A stretch of DNA of 64,000 nucleotides from Pseudoalteromonas flavipulchra NCIMB 2033 = ATCC BAA-314 (GCA_000814665.1 JWIH01000020.1:248001-312000); one strand, 5' to 3'; numbered from the stretch's first letter, positions 8,966 to 18,243 are shown. Notes: generated by a model not told the origin, from the sequence alone. Numbers and translations are program-made.

Positions 8966-9978
8966 TAAAAAAAATTTCCCTACTAGTAGCCTCAGTTTGC
9001 TTGTCCACATCAGTCTTTGCTAACACTCAAGCGAAGTTTGATGAATACCTCAAAAACTTAAAACAAGAAGCGGTTGACAAGGGCTATACACAACAATTAG
9101 TTGATGAGGCTTTTGCAACAGCAGTATTTAAGGAAAAGGTGATTAAGGCTGATAAGTCCCAGCCAGAAATTGTCGAAACACTAGAAACTTATTTACCCAA
9201 GCGCGTCCCTGAATGGAAAATCCAACAGGCCCGCAAACTCTACAAAGAACACCAAGAATCTTTAGAAAAAATAGCAAAAGAATATGGCGTACAGGCACGG
9301 TTTATTGTCGCCCTGTGGGGCCTTGAAAGTAACTTTGGTCGTATTCAAGGCGGTTATCCAGTCATTAGTGCGTTAGTGACGCTTGCTTTTGATGGTCGTC
9401 GAGAAGCTTTGTATAAAAGACAGTTGTGGGCTGCGCTGGATATTTTAAGAGATGGTCACATCGGTCTGGATGATTTCAAAGGATCGTGGGCAGGAGCAAT
9501 GGGTCAAACTCAGTTTATGCCAACTTCATTTACGTCTTATGCCGTTGACTATAATAAAGATGGCCGCAAGGACATTTGGACGACGCAAGAGGATGCTTTT
9601 GCGTCAATAGCCAATTACCTGAAAAGTGTGGGCTGGAACGACGATCTCACTTGGGGTCGCCAAGTTAAGCTACCTGAAGGTTTTGACAATAGCTACATTT
9701 TAAAGCGTGGTACTAAAACGCACAGCGAATGGTTAAAAGAGTGGAGTAAATCAGAGCGTTCATTGCAGGAGTGGCAAGCGCTTGGTGTTCGTAGAATGGA
9801 CGGCACTGACTTGCCACAAGTGAATATCACAGCAGCATTAGTAATGCCAGATGACGCTAATGGCCGCATGTATCTAGCTTATGATAATTACAAGGCCTTG
9901 ATGAACTGGAATAGATCTTATTATTTTGCCTCAAGCGTTGGGTATTTATCTGACAGAATAGGTTACCCAAAGATTTAG
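8962..9978 (+). CDS. Lytic murein transglycosylase (MltB-like, SLT_2)
   Basis: A 338-residue periplasmic enzyme that cleaves peptidoglycan to 1,6-anhydromuropeptides. A signal peptide ends at VFANT (about residue 21) with no lipobox, so it is likely soluble, unlike E. coli MltB. The catalytic glutamate is Glu122 in ALWGLESNFGR, followed by GGYPVISALVTLAFDGRR and GAMGQTQFMPTSF, all typical of the SLT_2 fold. It starts with GTG inside the ycgL stop. A strong terminator follows. Confidence 0.92.
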   Translation: MIKKISLLVASVCLSTSVFANTQAKFDEYLKNLKQEAVDKGYTQQLVDEAFATAVFKEKVIKADKSQPEIVETLETYLPKRVPEWKIQQARKLYKEHQESLEKIAKEYGVQARFIVALWGLESNFGRIQGGYPVISALVTLAFDGRREALYKRQLWAALDILRDGHIGLDDFKGSWAGAMGQTQFMPTSFTSYAVDYNKDGRKDIWTTQEDAFASIANYLKSVGWNDDLTWGRQVKLPEGFDNSYILKRGTKTHSEWLKEWSKSERSLQEWQALGVRRMDGTDLPQVNITAALVMPDDANGRMYLAYDNYKALMNWNRSYYFASSVGYLSDRIGYPKI

Positions 9979-9994
9979 CCACGAAGTCAGACTT

Positions 9995-10020
9995 AGCCCG
10001 CTCGAATAGCGGGCTTTTTT
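9995..10020 (+). terminator. Terminator after the transglycosylase
   Basis: Perfect eight-base stem AGCCCGCT/AGCGGGCT, five-base loop, then six T. Confidence 0.88.
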
Positions 10021-10116
10021 ATGCCTATTTATTGGAGGATAAAGCTTGCTTCGCAGGCATTAGATTTGCAGTAAACAAAAAAGACATATAGCAGAGGCGA
10101 GTATTATTCTTAATGC

Positions 10117-10150
10117 AATAAAAAAGGCAGCGTCCAACTCGCTGCCTTTT
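10117..10150 (-). terminator. Terminator after cydAB
   Basis: Stem AAAAGGCAGCG/CGCTGCCTTTT with a seven-base loop, followed on the minus strand by T-rich sequence. It lies about 24 bases after the cydB stop. Confidence 0.85.
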
Positions 10151-10173
10151 GGTTGGGCTAATGTATGCAAGTG

Positions 10174-11172
10174 TCAATAGTAGGACAAAGGTTGAACCTT
10201 GCCCCAAAAGACTCGGTACGAAAATAACGTATATGCAATTAAGGTCGGCACCACAATGACTACGCCATATAATAAGAAAGTAAGAGCTGACGCGTCAGCG
10301 ACCGCTTCGAAGATGGTTAGCTTGCCAGGCACTACAAATGGGTAAAAGCTATAAACTAAGCCGAAGAAGCAAAGCACAAAGATAAATGCTGAAATCAGGA
10401 ACGGTAACCAAGCTCCATTATCTGGTGACTTTGGTAGTTTCTGTAACACAAGTTCTAAAATTACAAAGAGCGACAAGCAAATAATCGGGGCTGGTAATAC
10501 GACTAAGGCCATCGGGAGGTCAAACCAACGCTCATAGATCCACTCATTAATCGCTGGGTTGATGATAGAAACGAGCAACACCCCAACAAAGGCTACTCTC
10601 GCAAATTTTTTGCACCAGCTAATCGCATCTTGCTGCAATTGCCCTTCACACTTCATAATTAGCCATGCTGAACCAATCAAGCCATACGCGCAGACAACGC
10701 CAATTCCACTAAAGACCGCAAATGCATGGGCAAGAGGGGTATTTTCAAAGCCTATGACATAAAGCCCCAGCATATACCCTTGCGCAAACGAGGTGAGTAG
10801 CGACCCAAATTTAAATACTTTGTCCCACCGCCTTTGGCGTTTAACTCTCGCTTTTGCTCTGAAATCAAAAGCGACACCACGCATAATTAAGCCAAAGAGT
10901 AAAAACACAACAGGAATGTAGAGCGCCTGCAAGATCATACTATGGGCTTGAGGAAATGCGATAAATGCAAGGCCAACAGCTAAAACTAACCACGTTTCAT
11001 TAGCATCCCAAAATGGACCGATAGAGGCTATCATTGTGTCTGCGGTTTCTTTATCGTCCAGCGGGATCATCATGCCAACGCCAAGGTCGTAACCATCTAA
11101 TATTGCATAAACAAGCACAGCGAGTGCCATCAAACCGGCATAGATGAGAGATAGATATTCCGGATTAAACAC
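10174..11172 (-). CDS. cydB: Cytochrome bd-type quinol oxidase subunit II (CioB type)
   Basis: Subunit II of the bd oxidase in the inner membrane. It begins MFNPEYLSLIYAGLMALAVLVYAILDGYDLG with the conserved DGYDLGVGM motif and has eight or nine membrane helices over 332 residues, including DANETWLVLAVG. It overlaps cydA by eight bases. No small CydX-like gene is visible after it, which agrees with the cyanide-insensitive (CioAB) subtype. Confidence 0.93.
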   Translation of the reverse strand: MFNPEYLSLIYAGLMALAVLVYAILDGYDLGVGMMIPLDDKETADTMIASIGPFWDANETWLVLAVGLAFIAFPQAHSMILQALYIPVVFLLFGLIMRGVAFDFRAKARVKRQRRWDKVFKFGSLLTSFAQGYMLGLYVIGFENTPLAHAFAVFSGIGVVCAYGLIGSAWLIMKCEGQLQQDAISWCKKFARVAFVGVLLVSIINPAINEWIYERWFDLPMALVVLPAPIICLSLFVILELVLQKLPKSPDNGAWLPFLISAFIFVLCFFGLVYSFYPFVVPGKLTIFEAVADASALTFLLYGVVIVVPTLIAYTLFSYRVFWGKVQPLSYY

Positions 11173-12511
11173 GAGTCACCTCCTCAGCAAATTCCTTCAT
11201 GTCGTATTCTTCCACTTCTACAGACTTGCTAGCAGTGTGGAACAAAGTGCGAATATAAGCGTACAGTAAGATTGCATATATCGTCAGATAGCCAATGAGT
11301 GTAAATAAGACGTTTTCTGAGGCAATTGTTGTGACTGCATCTTCAACTCTTAAGATACCACTGACGATATAAGGTTGGCGGCCAATTTCTGTGACATACC
11401 AGCCTGCGAGGGTAGCCACCCAGCCTGAGAAAGTCATCGCAACAAGCGTTTTCAGTTGCCACTTAGGTAACTCGCCCTTTTTCCATAATGTAAAACGAGT
11501 GACAAACGCAACTAAGATCATCAGCATGCCCATCCCAACCATGATTCTAAAACCGAAAAAGACGGGCTTAACAGGTGGGTGTTCACCTTTAAATTCATTA
11601 AGCCCTTTAATTTCACCGTTAACGTCGTGGGTAAGAATAAAACTTGCCATATTAGGAATACCAAGCGCGAAGTCGTTACGTCTTTCTTCCTCATTCGGTA
11701 TTGCGAATAGTAATAGTGGTGCACCTTTCTCTGTTTCCCACACCCCCTCCATTGCCGCAATTTTTTGCGGTTGATGTTTTAGTGTATTTAGGCCGTGTAA
11801 ATCGCCGACAAAAGCCTGTAATGGGGTAAGCAGAGCCGCAACTGTTAACGCAACGGTTAGCGCTTTTTTGGGAGCATGTTTTTCATCATTTTTCAGCATC
11901 CGATACGCACTGACACCAGCTATCAAAAATGAAGCCGTCAGTGCACTAGCTAATAACATATGGAAGAAGCGATAACCGAATGAAGGATTGAAAATAACTT
12001 CAAACCAGTCCGTGGGATATACGATACCGTCTCTAAGTTCAAAGCCAGTCGGGGTTTGCATCCAACTATTCAAAGACAGGATCCAAAATGCGGAAAGCGT
12101 TGTACCTATGGCGACGATAAAAGTGGCTAAAGTATGTATTTTAGGTGGTACGCGCTTCATGCCAAACAACATGATCCCTAAAAATGTTGCTTCCATAAAA
12201 AATGCTGTTAATACTTCATAACCGAGCAAGGGACCTGCAATATTGCCGACTTTCTCCATAAAGCCGGGCCAGTTTGTACCAAACTGGAACGACATGGTAA
12301 TGCCGCTTACGACACCGAGTGCAAAGGTTAATGCAAAAATTTTGACCCAAAAGCGATAAGCTCTTAACCAAACCGGGTGTTCGGTTAGGTCATACTTGAG
12401 TTTAAAAAACGCCAGAAACCAGGCTAACGCGATGGTTATCGTGGGAAAGAGAATATGAAAACTAATATTTGCTGCGAATTGTATTCGCGACAACAACAAC
12501 GTATCAAGCAT
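11165..12511 (-). CDS. cydA: Cytochrome bd-type quinol oxidase subunit I (CioA type, short Q loop)
   Basis: Subunit I carries the haems and oxidises quinol, reducing oxygen to water. At 448 residues it is shorter than E. coli CydA because the Q loop is short, the mark of the cyanide-insensitive CioA branch. Visible motifs are SRIQFAANISFHILFP near the N-terminus (haem ligand His), GITMSFQFGTNWPGF, and the Q-loop start GDLHGLNTLKHQPQK. It follows the GbsR/MarR-type regulator by only 15 bases, so regulator, cydA and cydB form one operon. Confidence 0.94.
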   Translation of the reverse strand: MLDTLLLSRIQFAANISFHILFPTITIALAWFLAFFKLKYDLTEHPVWLRAYRFWVKIFALTFALGVVSGITMSFQFGTNWPGFMEKVGNIAGPLLGYEVLTAFFMEATFLGIMLFGMKRVPPKIHTLATFIVAIGTTLSAFWILSLNSWMQTPTGFELRDGIVYPTDWFEVIFNPSFGYRFFHMLLASALTASFLIAGVSAYRMLKNDEKHAPKKALTVALTVAALLTPLQAFVGDLHGLNTLKHQPQKIAAMEGVWETEKGAPLLLFAIPNEEERRNDFALGIPNMASFILTHDVNGEIKGLNEFKGEHPPVKPVFFGFRIMVGMGMLMILVAFVTRFTLWKKGELPKWQLKTLVAMTFSGWVATLAGWYVTEIGRQPYIVSGILRVEDAVTTIASENVLFTLIGYLTIYAILLYAYIRTLFHTASKSVEVEEYDMKEFAEEVTRV

Positions 12512-12526
12512 GACGCACCTCGCACT

Positions 12527-13072
12527 TTAAGACTTACGTAATAATTTATCCTTTAAATCTATTACTTTACTCACAGAAGAACCGAGCTTCATCAACGATT
12601 GCAATTGCTCTGGTGATAGGCGTTGAAGTTCCGCTGACCACTTAGTGACGGTTTCAAGTAGGTCATGAATGGATTGCATTTGCTGCTGTGCATACACTTC
12701 TTCAGGTGAGTTGGCGCTATCTAGGATTTGGTCACGAAGTAGAGTGAGTGTTGGGTCGATTTCCCTTTTTCTTCTCTCTTCAAATACGCGGTTAGCGAGA
12801 TCCCAAATAGAGCCGTTTGGAGAGTAGTATTCTTTACGGTCGCCGGGAATATGATGCACCTTAACTAGTTGCCAAGATTGCAATTCTTTTATTCCCATAC
12901 TCACGTTACCGCGTGAAATTTTTAACGCATCGGCGATTTCGTTCGCTGTTAATGGTTTTTCATTAATAACCAACAAACCAACCATTTGTCCTATAGTTCT
13001 GTTGAAACCCCAACGGCTTCCCATTTCGCCGCAATGAAGTACAAAATTTTCTATTTTTGGTGATAAGTTCAT
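12527..13072 (-). CDS. GbsR/MarR family transcriptional regulator
   Basis: A 181-residue winged-helix repressor of the GbsR type: N-terminal MGSRWGFNRTIGQMVGLL, a helix-turn-helix with TANEIADALKISRGNVSMGIKEL (about 55-78), a wing with VHHIPGDRKEYY, and a helical C-terminal dimerisation part. It is the promoter-proximal gene of the cydAB operon and probably controls its own operon through the palindrome at 13083. The ligand cannot be read from the sequence. Confidence 0.9.
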   Translation of the reverse strand: MNLSPKIENFVLHCGEMGSRWGFNRTIGQMVGLLVINEKPLTANEIADALKISRGNVSMGIKELQSWQLVKVHHIPGDRKEYYSPNGSIWDLANRVFEERRKREIDPTLTLLRDQILDSANSPEEVYAQQQMQSIHDLLETVTKWSAELQRLSPEQLQSLMKLGSSVSKVIDLKDKLLRKS

Positions 13073-13082
13073 TGTTCTAAAC

Positions 13083-13100
13083 TTTCAGTAATTATTGAAA
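13083..13100. promoter_or_regulatory. Palindromic operator candidate in front of the gbsR-type gene
   Basis: The 18 bases TTTCAGTAATTATTGAAA match their reverse complement at 16 of 18 positions and end 11 bases before the regulator's start codon, the expected place for autoregulation by a MarR-fold repressor. Binding is inferred. Confidence 0.5.
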
Positions 13101-13119
13101 CTTTAATATAAAGGTCACT

Positions 13120-13133
13120 TTGACTTAGATCAA
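13120..13133 (-). promoter_or_regulatory. FNR/Anr-like box upstream of gbsR-cydAB
   Basis: TTGACTTAGATCAA matches the FNR consensus TTGAT-N4-ATCAA with one mismatch. A possible -10 (TATATT on the minus strand, 13110-13105) lies between it and the start. Oxygen control of bd oxidases by FNR-type regulators is well known; here it is inferred from the box alone. Confidence 0.5.
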
Positions 13134-13321
13134 GCATTAATTAAGCTCAACTACAACATAGTGAAAGTTAACCCTCCCCGAATATCTATAATTGCCATCC
13201 ACTGACCGCAAATCAATATAAATTTCAAATCATTGTGATTTAATGCGGCCGCAATCACACGGATTATGCTGCACAGCCTCTTACTTTTGCAGCGGTACTC
13301 ACATGACACGGGAATTTATAC

Positions 13322-14506
13322 ATGCTAAGAATCCTCCTTTTCACCTTATCTATCTTTAGTTGCACTGCCTTTGCTGAGCGCGCGACAACCATATTGATCT
13401 CCATCGATGGATTTAGATGGGACTACATTGAAAAACACGATGCAAAGAATATTGCAAATCTTGCGAAGCAGGGCGTCCGAGCGACTAAGCTATGGCCTCA
13501 ATATCCGACTAAGACATTTCCAAATCACCTGTCTATTGTTACGGGTTTAAAACCAATCAATCATGGTATCGTCGATAATTACTTTTGCGATAAGAAGCGT
13601 GATGAGTGTTATAAGATGGGGATGGGTAAAGTGGATAGCTCTTGGATAAGTGGTATTCCCTTATGGAATCTTGTAAAAATGCATGGATATAAATCTGCCG
13701 CTTATTTTTGGCCAGAATCAGACGCTAGAATCAATGGTATGACGCCTGACTATTACTATCATTATTCAAAGAAAGCCGATTACAAGAATCGTCTTAATGA
13801 AATACACAATTGGCTAAAATTACCAAAAAGCGAAAAACCATTGTTTGTCGCCAGCTACTTTTCTCTAGTGGATTCTATGGGTCATGGATACGGACCAGAC
13901 CATGAAAAAACGAGAGAAGCAGTACAATTTGTTGATGGCTTAATCGGAGATTTTGTCGCTGCTTTGAAAAAGGACAAAATTAAAGTGAACCTAGTACTCG
14001 TTTCTGATCATGGTATGGCAAGTATAGAGCCAGACAAAGCTGTGATCCTCGAAGAGCTAGATATACCTAAAGAATGGACTATCAAAAACAGTGGAACGAG
14101 AGTGTCGCTTTATGCGCTAGGCGAAGAAAAACTTGAAGCAAAAGCACTTATACAGCAGTTACGTGAAAAAGCAGAGGGTCGTTATGAGGTGTTGAGTAGT
14201 AAGCGAAAACAGCAACTTAATGGCGGTGAGTCTTCTCGTATCGGTGACATTATCCTGCAAGCAAAAGCACCTATTGTCTTTATGCAGAAAGGCAAGCAAG
14301 GCTATTATGGTACACATGGGTATGAGGTAACAGCTGATATGGCCGCATTTTTTGTCGCAAGTGGCCCCGCCTTTAAATCGGGTGTAACGATAGAGCAAGC
14401 TAGCAATTTAGAAGTTTACCCAACACTTACACACATTATGGGGCTTAAGCCACTTAATGAGCTTGATAGTAGGGGAGAAAATCTATTAAAGCTGGTTAGG
14501 CAGTAA
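13322..14506 (+). CDS. Secreted nucleotide pyrophosphatase/phosphodiesterase (NPP family)
   Basis: A 394-residue alkaline-phosphatase-superfamily enzyme that hydrolyses nucleotide or other phosphodiester bonds outside the cytoplasm. A signal peptide (about 1-18) ends at TAFAE. The two-metal site is complete: Asp29 in ISIDGFR, the nucleophile Thr65 in PTKTFPNH, Asn86 in GIVDNYF, then DSMGHGYGPDH, VSDHGM and THGYE, in the order seen in NPP1/autotaxin and bacterial NPPs. It is monocistronic and divergent from the cyd operon. Family and fold are firm; the exact substrate is open. Confidence 0.9.
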   Translation: MLRILLFTLSIFSCTAFAERATTILISIDGFRWDYIEKHDAKNIANLAKQGVRATKLWPQYPTKTFPNHLSIVTGLKPINHGIVDNYFCDKKRDECYKMGMGKVDSSWISGIPLWNLVKMHGYKSAAYFWPESDARINGMTPDYYYHYSKKADYKNRLNEIHNWLKLPKSEKPLFVASYFSLVDSMGHGYGPDHEKTREAVQFVDGLIGDFVAALKKDKIKVNLVLVSDHGMASIEPDKAVILEELDIPKEWTIKNSGTRVSLYALGEEKLEAKALIQQLREKAEGRYEVLSSKRKQQLNGGESSRIGDIILQAKAPIVFMQKGKQGYYGTHGYEVTADMAAFFVASGPAFKSGVTIEQASNLEVYPTLTHIMGLKPLNELDSRGENLLKLVRQ

Positions 14507-14572
14507 AACAAACTATTTATGATGTTCAGGGCTAATGCGTAACTTAGCTCTGAACTAGGTGAGTAGAGTAAG

Positions 14573-14752
14573 TTACTTTTTATTGGAAGATTTCATCAAC
14601 CGTTTTGCTAAAGCAAATACAATATAGACAAGAACCAAGGAATTAAGGACAAGCAATGCATCTTTATCAGATACGAACATCCATATCGCCGCAAGCGCAA
14701 GGCAAGCAAGTGTAAAGTGGCCAACTAGTGGATTGGTAGTCTTTTTCTTCAT
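14573..14752 (-). CDS. Small two-helix membrane protein (59 aa), hypothetical
   Basis: In the otherwise empty stretch 14507-14981 the minus strand has an open frame from ATG at 14752 to TAA at 14573. The product starts MKKKTTNPLVGHFT, has two hydrophobic helices (about 12-28 and 32-49) joined by a short SDKDA turn, and ends in basic KRLMKSSNKK. The positive ends and helix spacing look like a genuine small hairpin membrane protein. The Shine-Dalgarno is weak. No family is recognised. Confidence 0.5.
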   Translation of the reverse strand: MKKKTTNPLVGHFTLACLALAAIWMFVSDKDALLVLNSLVLVYIVFALAKRLMKSSNKK

Positions 14753-14840
14753 TAAGAACTTCGCTGTATTTATGTTCAGATTATTTTACACCTGATAGCT
14801 GAGACAATACCAATAATCCGTTCAAAAAACTAAATATTTT

Positions 14841-14905
14841 TAACCATGTGGTTATAATACGGGCACACAGAATGCGGACGTTCTAATTCGTTATTGGTCT
14901 GACCA
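14841..14905 (+). promoter_or_regulatory. Promoter region with two palindromes before the Cache diguanylate cyclase
   Basis: A perfect palindrome TAACCA-TG-TGGTTA (14841-14854) runs into a TATAAT box at 14853-14858. About 40 bases downstream, TGGTC-T-GACCA (14895-14905) is a perfect inverted repeat of the TGGT-N3-ACCA type bound by FadR-class GntR regulators. The gene start is at 14982. Position and symmetry suggest regulated transcription; the regulators are unknown. Confidence 0.4.
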
Positions 14906-14981
14906 GAGTTTGATATAGATTAACTGTTTCAACCAAACGAATAGCTAAAATGTCATGGAAGTACATTAAAGAGAATTTTTA

Positions 14982-16571
14982 GTGGTACAAATAAATAAAG
15001 CAAAACATTGGTTAGACCTTAAAAAGCTGATACTCATTCTTGCCACATTATGCGTATTTACATCGTTACTAAACGCATTGTTTTCGAGCTACCAAGTGCA
15101 AAAACAGGTGATGGTAAAAGATACGTTAGAGGCAAATCGTGCCTATGCAACTAAGTTAGCAGATGTTACCGATCTCTTCTTGCAATCAGTATTGATGCAA
15201 CTAAAAGCGTCGAGCGAAACCATTGCGACGCAGCTAGATAACCCTGAGGTGGTTAATAAAGAGTTGAGTCAAATGCTTACAAGGACACATAGTTTTGACT
15301 CTATCGTGTTAGTAAACGCAAAAGGTGAAATTATCGGTGCCCAACCAAGTTCACTTGGTGTGATAGGAGCTACACTCAAAAATGAAGTCGAAACTTTGCC
15401 ACTTCGTGAAAAAGCCCCTTTTATTGTAGGTCCATTTGTTTCGCCGGCTGGGAATTTGATGGTGAGCCCAACTCATCCAATGTTTGACCAAGAAGGAATA
15501 TTCGTAGGTTTTATCGCAGCCGGGATTTATCTTAAAGGTGACAATATCTTAGGCCGATTATTAGCAAACCATCATCACCAAGACAAAACCTATATTTATG
15601 TTACCGGCCCCAACGGTAAACTCATTTATCATCATGATGATCATCGTATTGGGCAAGACGTCACAAAAAATGAGGTCGTTGAATCATTACTCAGCAAAAC
15701 TTCAGGTTCCGCCCAAATCGTCAATACCCAAGGGGTAGCAATGCTAGCTGGGTATGCTTCAGTACCGACGAGTGGTTGGGGGGTCGTGGCACAACGGCCA
15801 TTAGAGGTCACGATGTCACAATTAGCGAACACCATGCGTCACGTCTTAAAAACGACCATTCCGTTTACCGTATTCTTGCTGATTTGTGTGCTTGGACTCG
15901 GAACCTTAATAGCAAAGCCCCTATGGCGATTAGCTAAGTTATCAGAGCAAGTGGAAGATGGCAGAAACATCGATTTTCCACATGTATCCACATGGTATTA
16001 TGAAGCCGCGTGGCTTTATCAGGCAATGCATAGTAGTGTTAAGAACTTAGGAGCACAGATCCAGCGCTTTGACGACGAAAGAAAGCAAGATCAGCTGACT
16101 CATTTATTCAATAGACGAGGAATGGAAAAGTGGCTAGAGACTGCCTATGAGCAGCAAACTCCGTTTAGCATTATTGCGCTCGATATCGATCACTTCAAAC
16201 ACGTGAATGATACTTACGGCCACGATGTTGGTGATGTGGTAATCAGAAAACTCGCAGAGCTGATGCGCACTAATGCACGTGAACAAGATCACCTATGTCG
16301 TAGTGGTGGTGAAGAGTTTTTGATGTTTCTACCGCATGTAGATATAGACAAAGCAGATAGGATCGCTGAGCGTCTGCGCGCATGTACCGCTGAAACTGAG
16401 TTTGGCGAGGCGGGACATATCACGATTTCTCTTGGGATCTCTCATTGGCCGCTATGCTCTGAGGATTTGCATCACGCACTTAAACTAGCGGACCGTAGTT
16501 TATATCAAGCGAAGGCTAACGGTAGAAACCGCGTAGAGCATGCCGTTTTAGCTAATCATAATGTAGCATAA
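14982..16571 (+). CDS. Membrane diguanylate cyclase with double-Cache sensor
   Basis: A 529-residue protein that should make cyclic-di-GMP in response to an extracellular small molecule. A first membrane helix (about 14-34), a periplasmic double-Cache domain (about 40-285) with FDSIVLVNAKGEIIGA and YIYVTGPNGKLIYHH, a second helix (about 290-312), a HAMP-like linker, then a GGDEF domain from about 362. The active site is GGEEF at 442-446, the metal motif ALDIDHFK is intact and an inhibitory I-site RxxD lies at 433-436. It starts with GTG. Active enzyme with product feedback is likely. Confidence 0.9.
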   Translation: MVQINKAKHWLDLKKLILILATLCVFTSLLNALFSSYQVQKQVMVKDTLEANRAYATKLADVTDLFLQSVLMQLKASSETIATQLDNPEVVNKELSQMLTRTHSFDSIVLVNAKGEIIGAQPSSLGVIGATLKNEVETLPLREKAPFIVGPFVSPAGNLMVSPTHPMFDQEGIFVGFIAAGIYLKGDNILGRLLANHHHQDKTYIYVTGPNGKLIYHHDDHRIGQDVTKNEVVESLLSKTSGSAQIVNTQGVAMLAGYASVPTSGWGVVAQRPLEVTMSQLANTMRHVLKTTIPFTVFLLICVLGLGTLIAKPLWRLAKLSEQVEDGRNIDFPHVSTWYYEAAWLYQAMHSSVKNLGAQIQRFDDERKQDQLTHLFNRRGMEKWLETAYEQQTPFSIIALDIDHFKHVNDTYGHDVGDVVIRKLAELMRTNAREQDHLCRSGGEEFLMFLPHVDIDKADRIAERLRACTAETEFGEAGHITISLGISHWPLCSEDLHHALKLADRSLYQAKANGRNRVEHAVLANHNVA

Positions 16572-16665
16572 TTGGAAATTCGATATTAAAAAGTGAAATC
16601 TGCTCCGAATATCGGTAAGATGCGTTGCAATTTTTACCGTTACCTAATTTGGAGCTGTACTTTCC

Positions 16666-18069
16666 ATGGCAAAAACATTGAAAGTTCCTCATACACTAGT
16701 CTTATTGCTAGGTATGATGCTAATTGCATTGCTGTCGACCTGGATTATTCCACAAGGCTTTTTTGATACTGCAACCACTGACACTGGCAGACAAGTTGTA
16801 CTTGCCGGCACCTACCACGTTGCAGAAGAATCTGTTCAACTTACTCCTTGGGATCTGTTAAAAGCTATTCCTCGTGCTTTTGCTGCTGCGCAAGACGTTA
16901 TTTTCTTTGTGATGATAGTGGGTGGTGTACTCGCAATTGCACGTGCAACAGGCACTGTTGATGCGTTGATTGGGCGCTTACTTGAGAAAAATGGCGATAA
17001 ACCACAAAAGCTGATTTTTATGGTAGTGTTCTGTTTTGCAATCGCGTCAAGTGCGATAGGTACTGCAGGTGAATACATTCCGTTTGTGCTGATTTTAGTT
17101 GCGCTCTGTAAGGCAATGAAGCTGGATGCCATGACTGCCGTTGGCATGATCATCGCAGGCTACGGTATTGGATACGGTGTGTCAGCATTCAACCCATTTA
17201 CGGTATTAATTGCCCAGCAAATTGCTGAAGTACCAGTATATTCGGGCATATGGTTAAGATTTGCTATTTTTGTTCCCTTTGTACTGATTGGCTTTCATCA
17301 TGTATGGAGCTACACCAAAAAGGTACAGCAAAATCCTGAACACTCGATGATGAAAGATGTGCCTTGCCCACTGGCGGGTCAGGCCGCACCTAGCTATCCG
17401 CAGCTTAACGGTCGTCATAGAACCATTTTGCTTACTTTTATTGTGACACTTGTTTGTGCAGTTTGGGGAATTGCCACTCAGGGGTGGTATTTATACGAGC
17501 TAGGTGGTTTATTTATCGCATGGGGTGTCGTGATTTCAATTCTTGGTAAACTTTCAGCAGACGAAGCTGCAAACCGTTTTATTGAAGGGGTTTCAGACTT
17601 GGTCACTACTGCCGTGCTTATTGGCGTAGCTCGTGGTATTGCCCTTATTCTTGAAGATGGTCAAATCCTTCACACGATTGTGCATGGACTTTCAACTCCT
17701 CTTTCTTATGTCGCTGCAGAAGTTTCGGCTGTTGGCATGTTACTTATCCAAACGCTTTTAAATATGTTCATACCTTCGGGCTCAGGTCAGGCATATGTGA
17801 CTATGCCACTGATGGTGCCGGTAGGCGACTTAGTTGGTGTACCAAGACAGGTTGCGGTACTTGCGTATCAGTTTGGTGACGGCTTCTCAAATATGATAGT
17901 GCCAACAAATGCGGTATTAATGGGGATACTCGGCATGGCTGGCGTCCCTTACACACATTGGTTTAGATTCTGTATGCCATTGATGGCTAAACTCATGGTC
18001 GCTGCGGCAACTGTACTGGTACTCGCTGTGATGTTTGGTTATGGTTTGGACGTACAACCGCAACTGTAG
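16666..18069 (+). CDS. YfcC family transporter
   Basis: A 467-residue inner-membrane carrier with about 12 helices. It starts with KVPHTLVLLLGMMLIALLS and a WIIPQGFFD motif, and has GTAGEYIPFVLILVALCKAM, GYGIGYGVSAFNPFTVLIAQ and a late PSGSGQAYVTMPLM, all typical of the YfcC branch of the DcuC/ArcD-like superfamily. These carriers are thought to move basic amino acids or dicarboxylates; the substrate is not settled. It stands alone, followed by a hairpin at 18089. Confidence 0.85.
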   Translation: MAKTLKVPHTLVLLLGMMLIALLSTWIIPQGFFDTATTDTGRQVVLAGTYHVAEESVQLTPWDLLKAIPRAFAAAQDVIFFVMIVGGVLAIARATGTVDALIGRLLEKNGDKPQKLIFMVVFCFAIASSAIGTAGEYIPFVLILVALCKAMKLDAMTAVGMIIAGYGIGYGVSAFNPFTVLIAQQIAEVPVYSGIWLRFAIFVPFVLIGFHHVWSYTKKVQQNPEHSMMKDVPCPLAGQAAPSYPQLNGRHRTILLTFIVTLVCAVWGIATQGWYLYELGGLFIAWGVVISILGKLSADEAANRFIEGVSDLVTTAVLIGVARGIALILEDGQILHTIVHGLSTPLSYVAAEVSAVGMLLIQTLLNMFIPSGSGQAYVTMPLMVPVGDLVGVPRQVAVLAYQFGDGFSNMIVPTNAVLMGILGMAGVPYTHWFRFCMPLMAKLMVAAATVLVLAVMFGYGLDVQPQL

Positions 18070-18088
18070 ATAAACAAATTTTCTTCTT

Positions 18089-18112
18089 AGATAGCGCCAA
18101 TCGGCGCTATCT
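18089..18112 (+). terminator. Hairpin after the YfcC gene
   Basis: Perfect ten-base stem AGATAGCGCC/GGCGCTATCT with loop AATC, 20 bases after the stop. The following T tract is poor, so termination may be weak. Confidence 0.55.
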
Positions 18113-18243
18113 AACCTTCACTAGACTCAATTTCTCATCACAAAGCAAATTTATTGATCTGTATTTATATTCTATGTAGTTTATTAAGCTATTATTATTT
18201 ATTAAACAAAAATCTTGGTCGGGAATGAGCCATACAGACTTCT

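Noticed and set aside
10025..10207. 60-residue frame after cydB as a possible CydX
   Set aside because: It overlaps the end of cydB and the terminator and lacks the CydX pattern; CioAB oxidases usually have no CydX.
13234..13259. TGTGATT...AATCACA as a CRP site upstream of the NPP gene
   Set aside because: The half-sites are 16 bases apart instead of 6, with a GCGGCCGC palindrome between; it is at most an unrelated inverted repeat.
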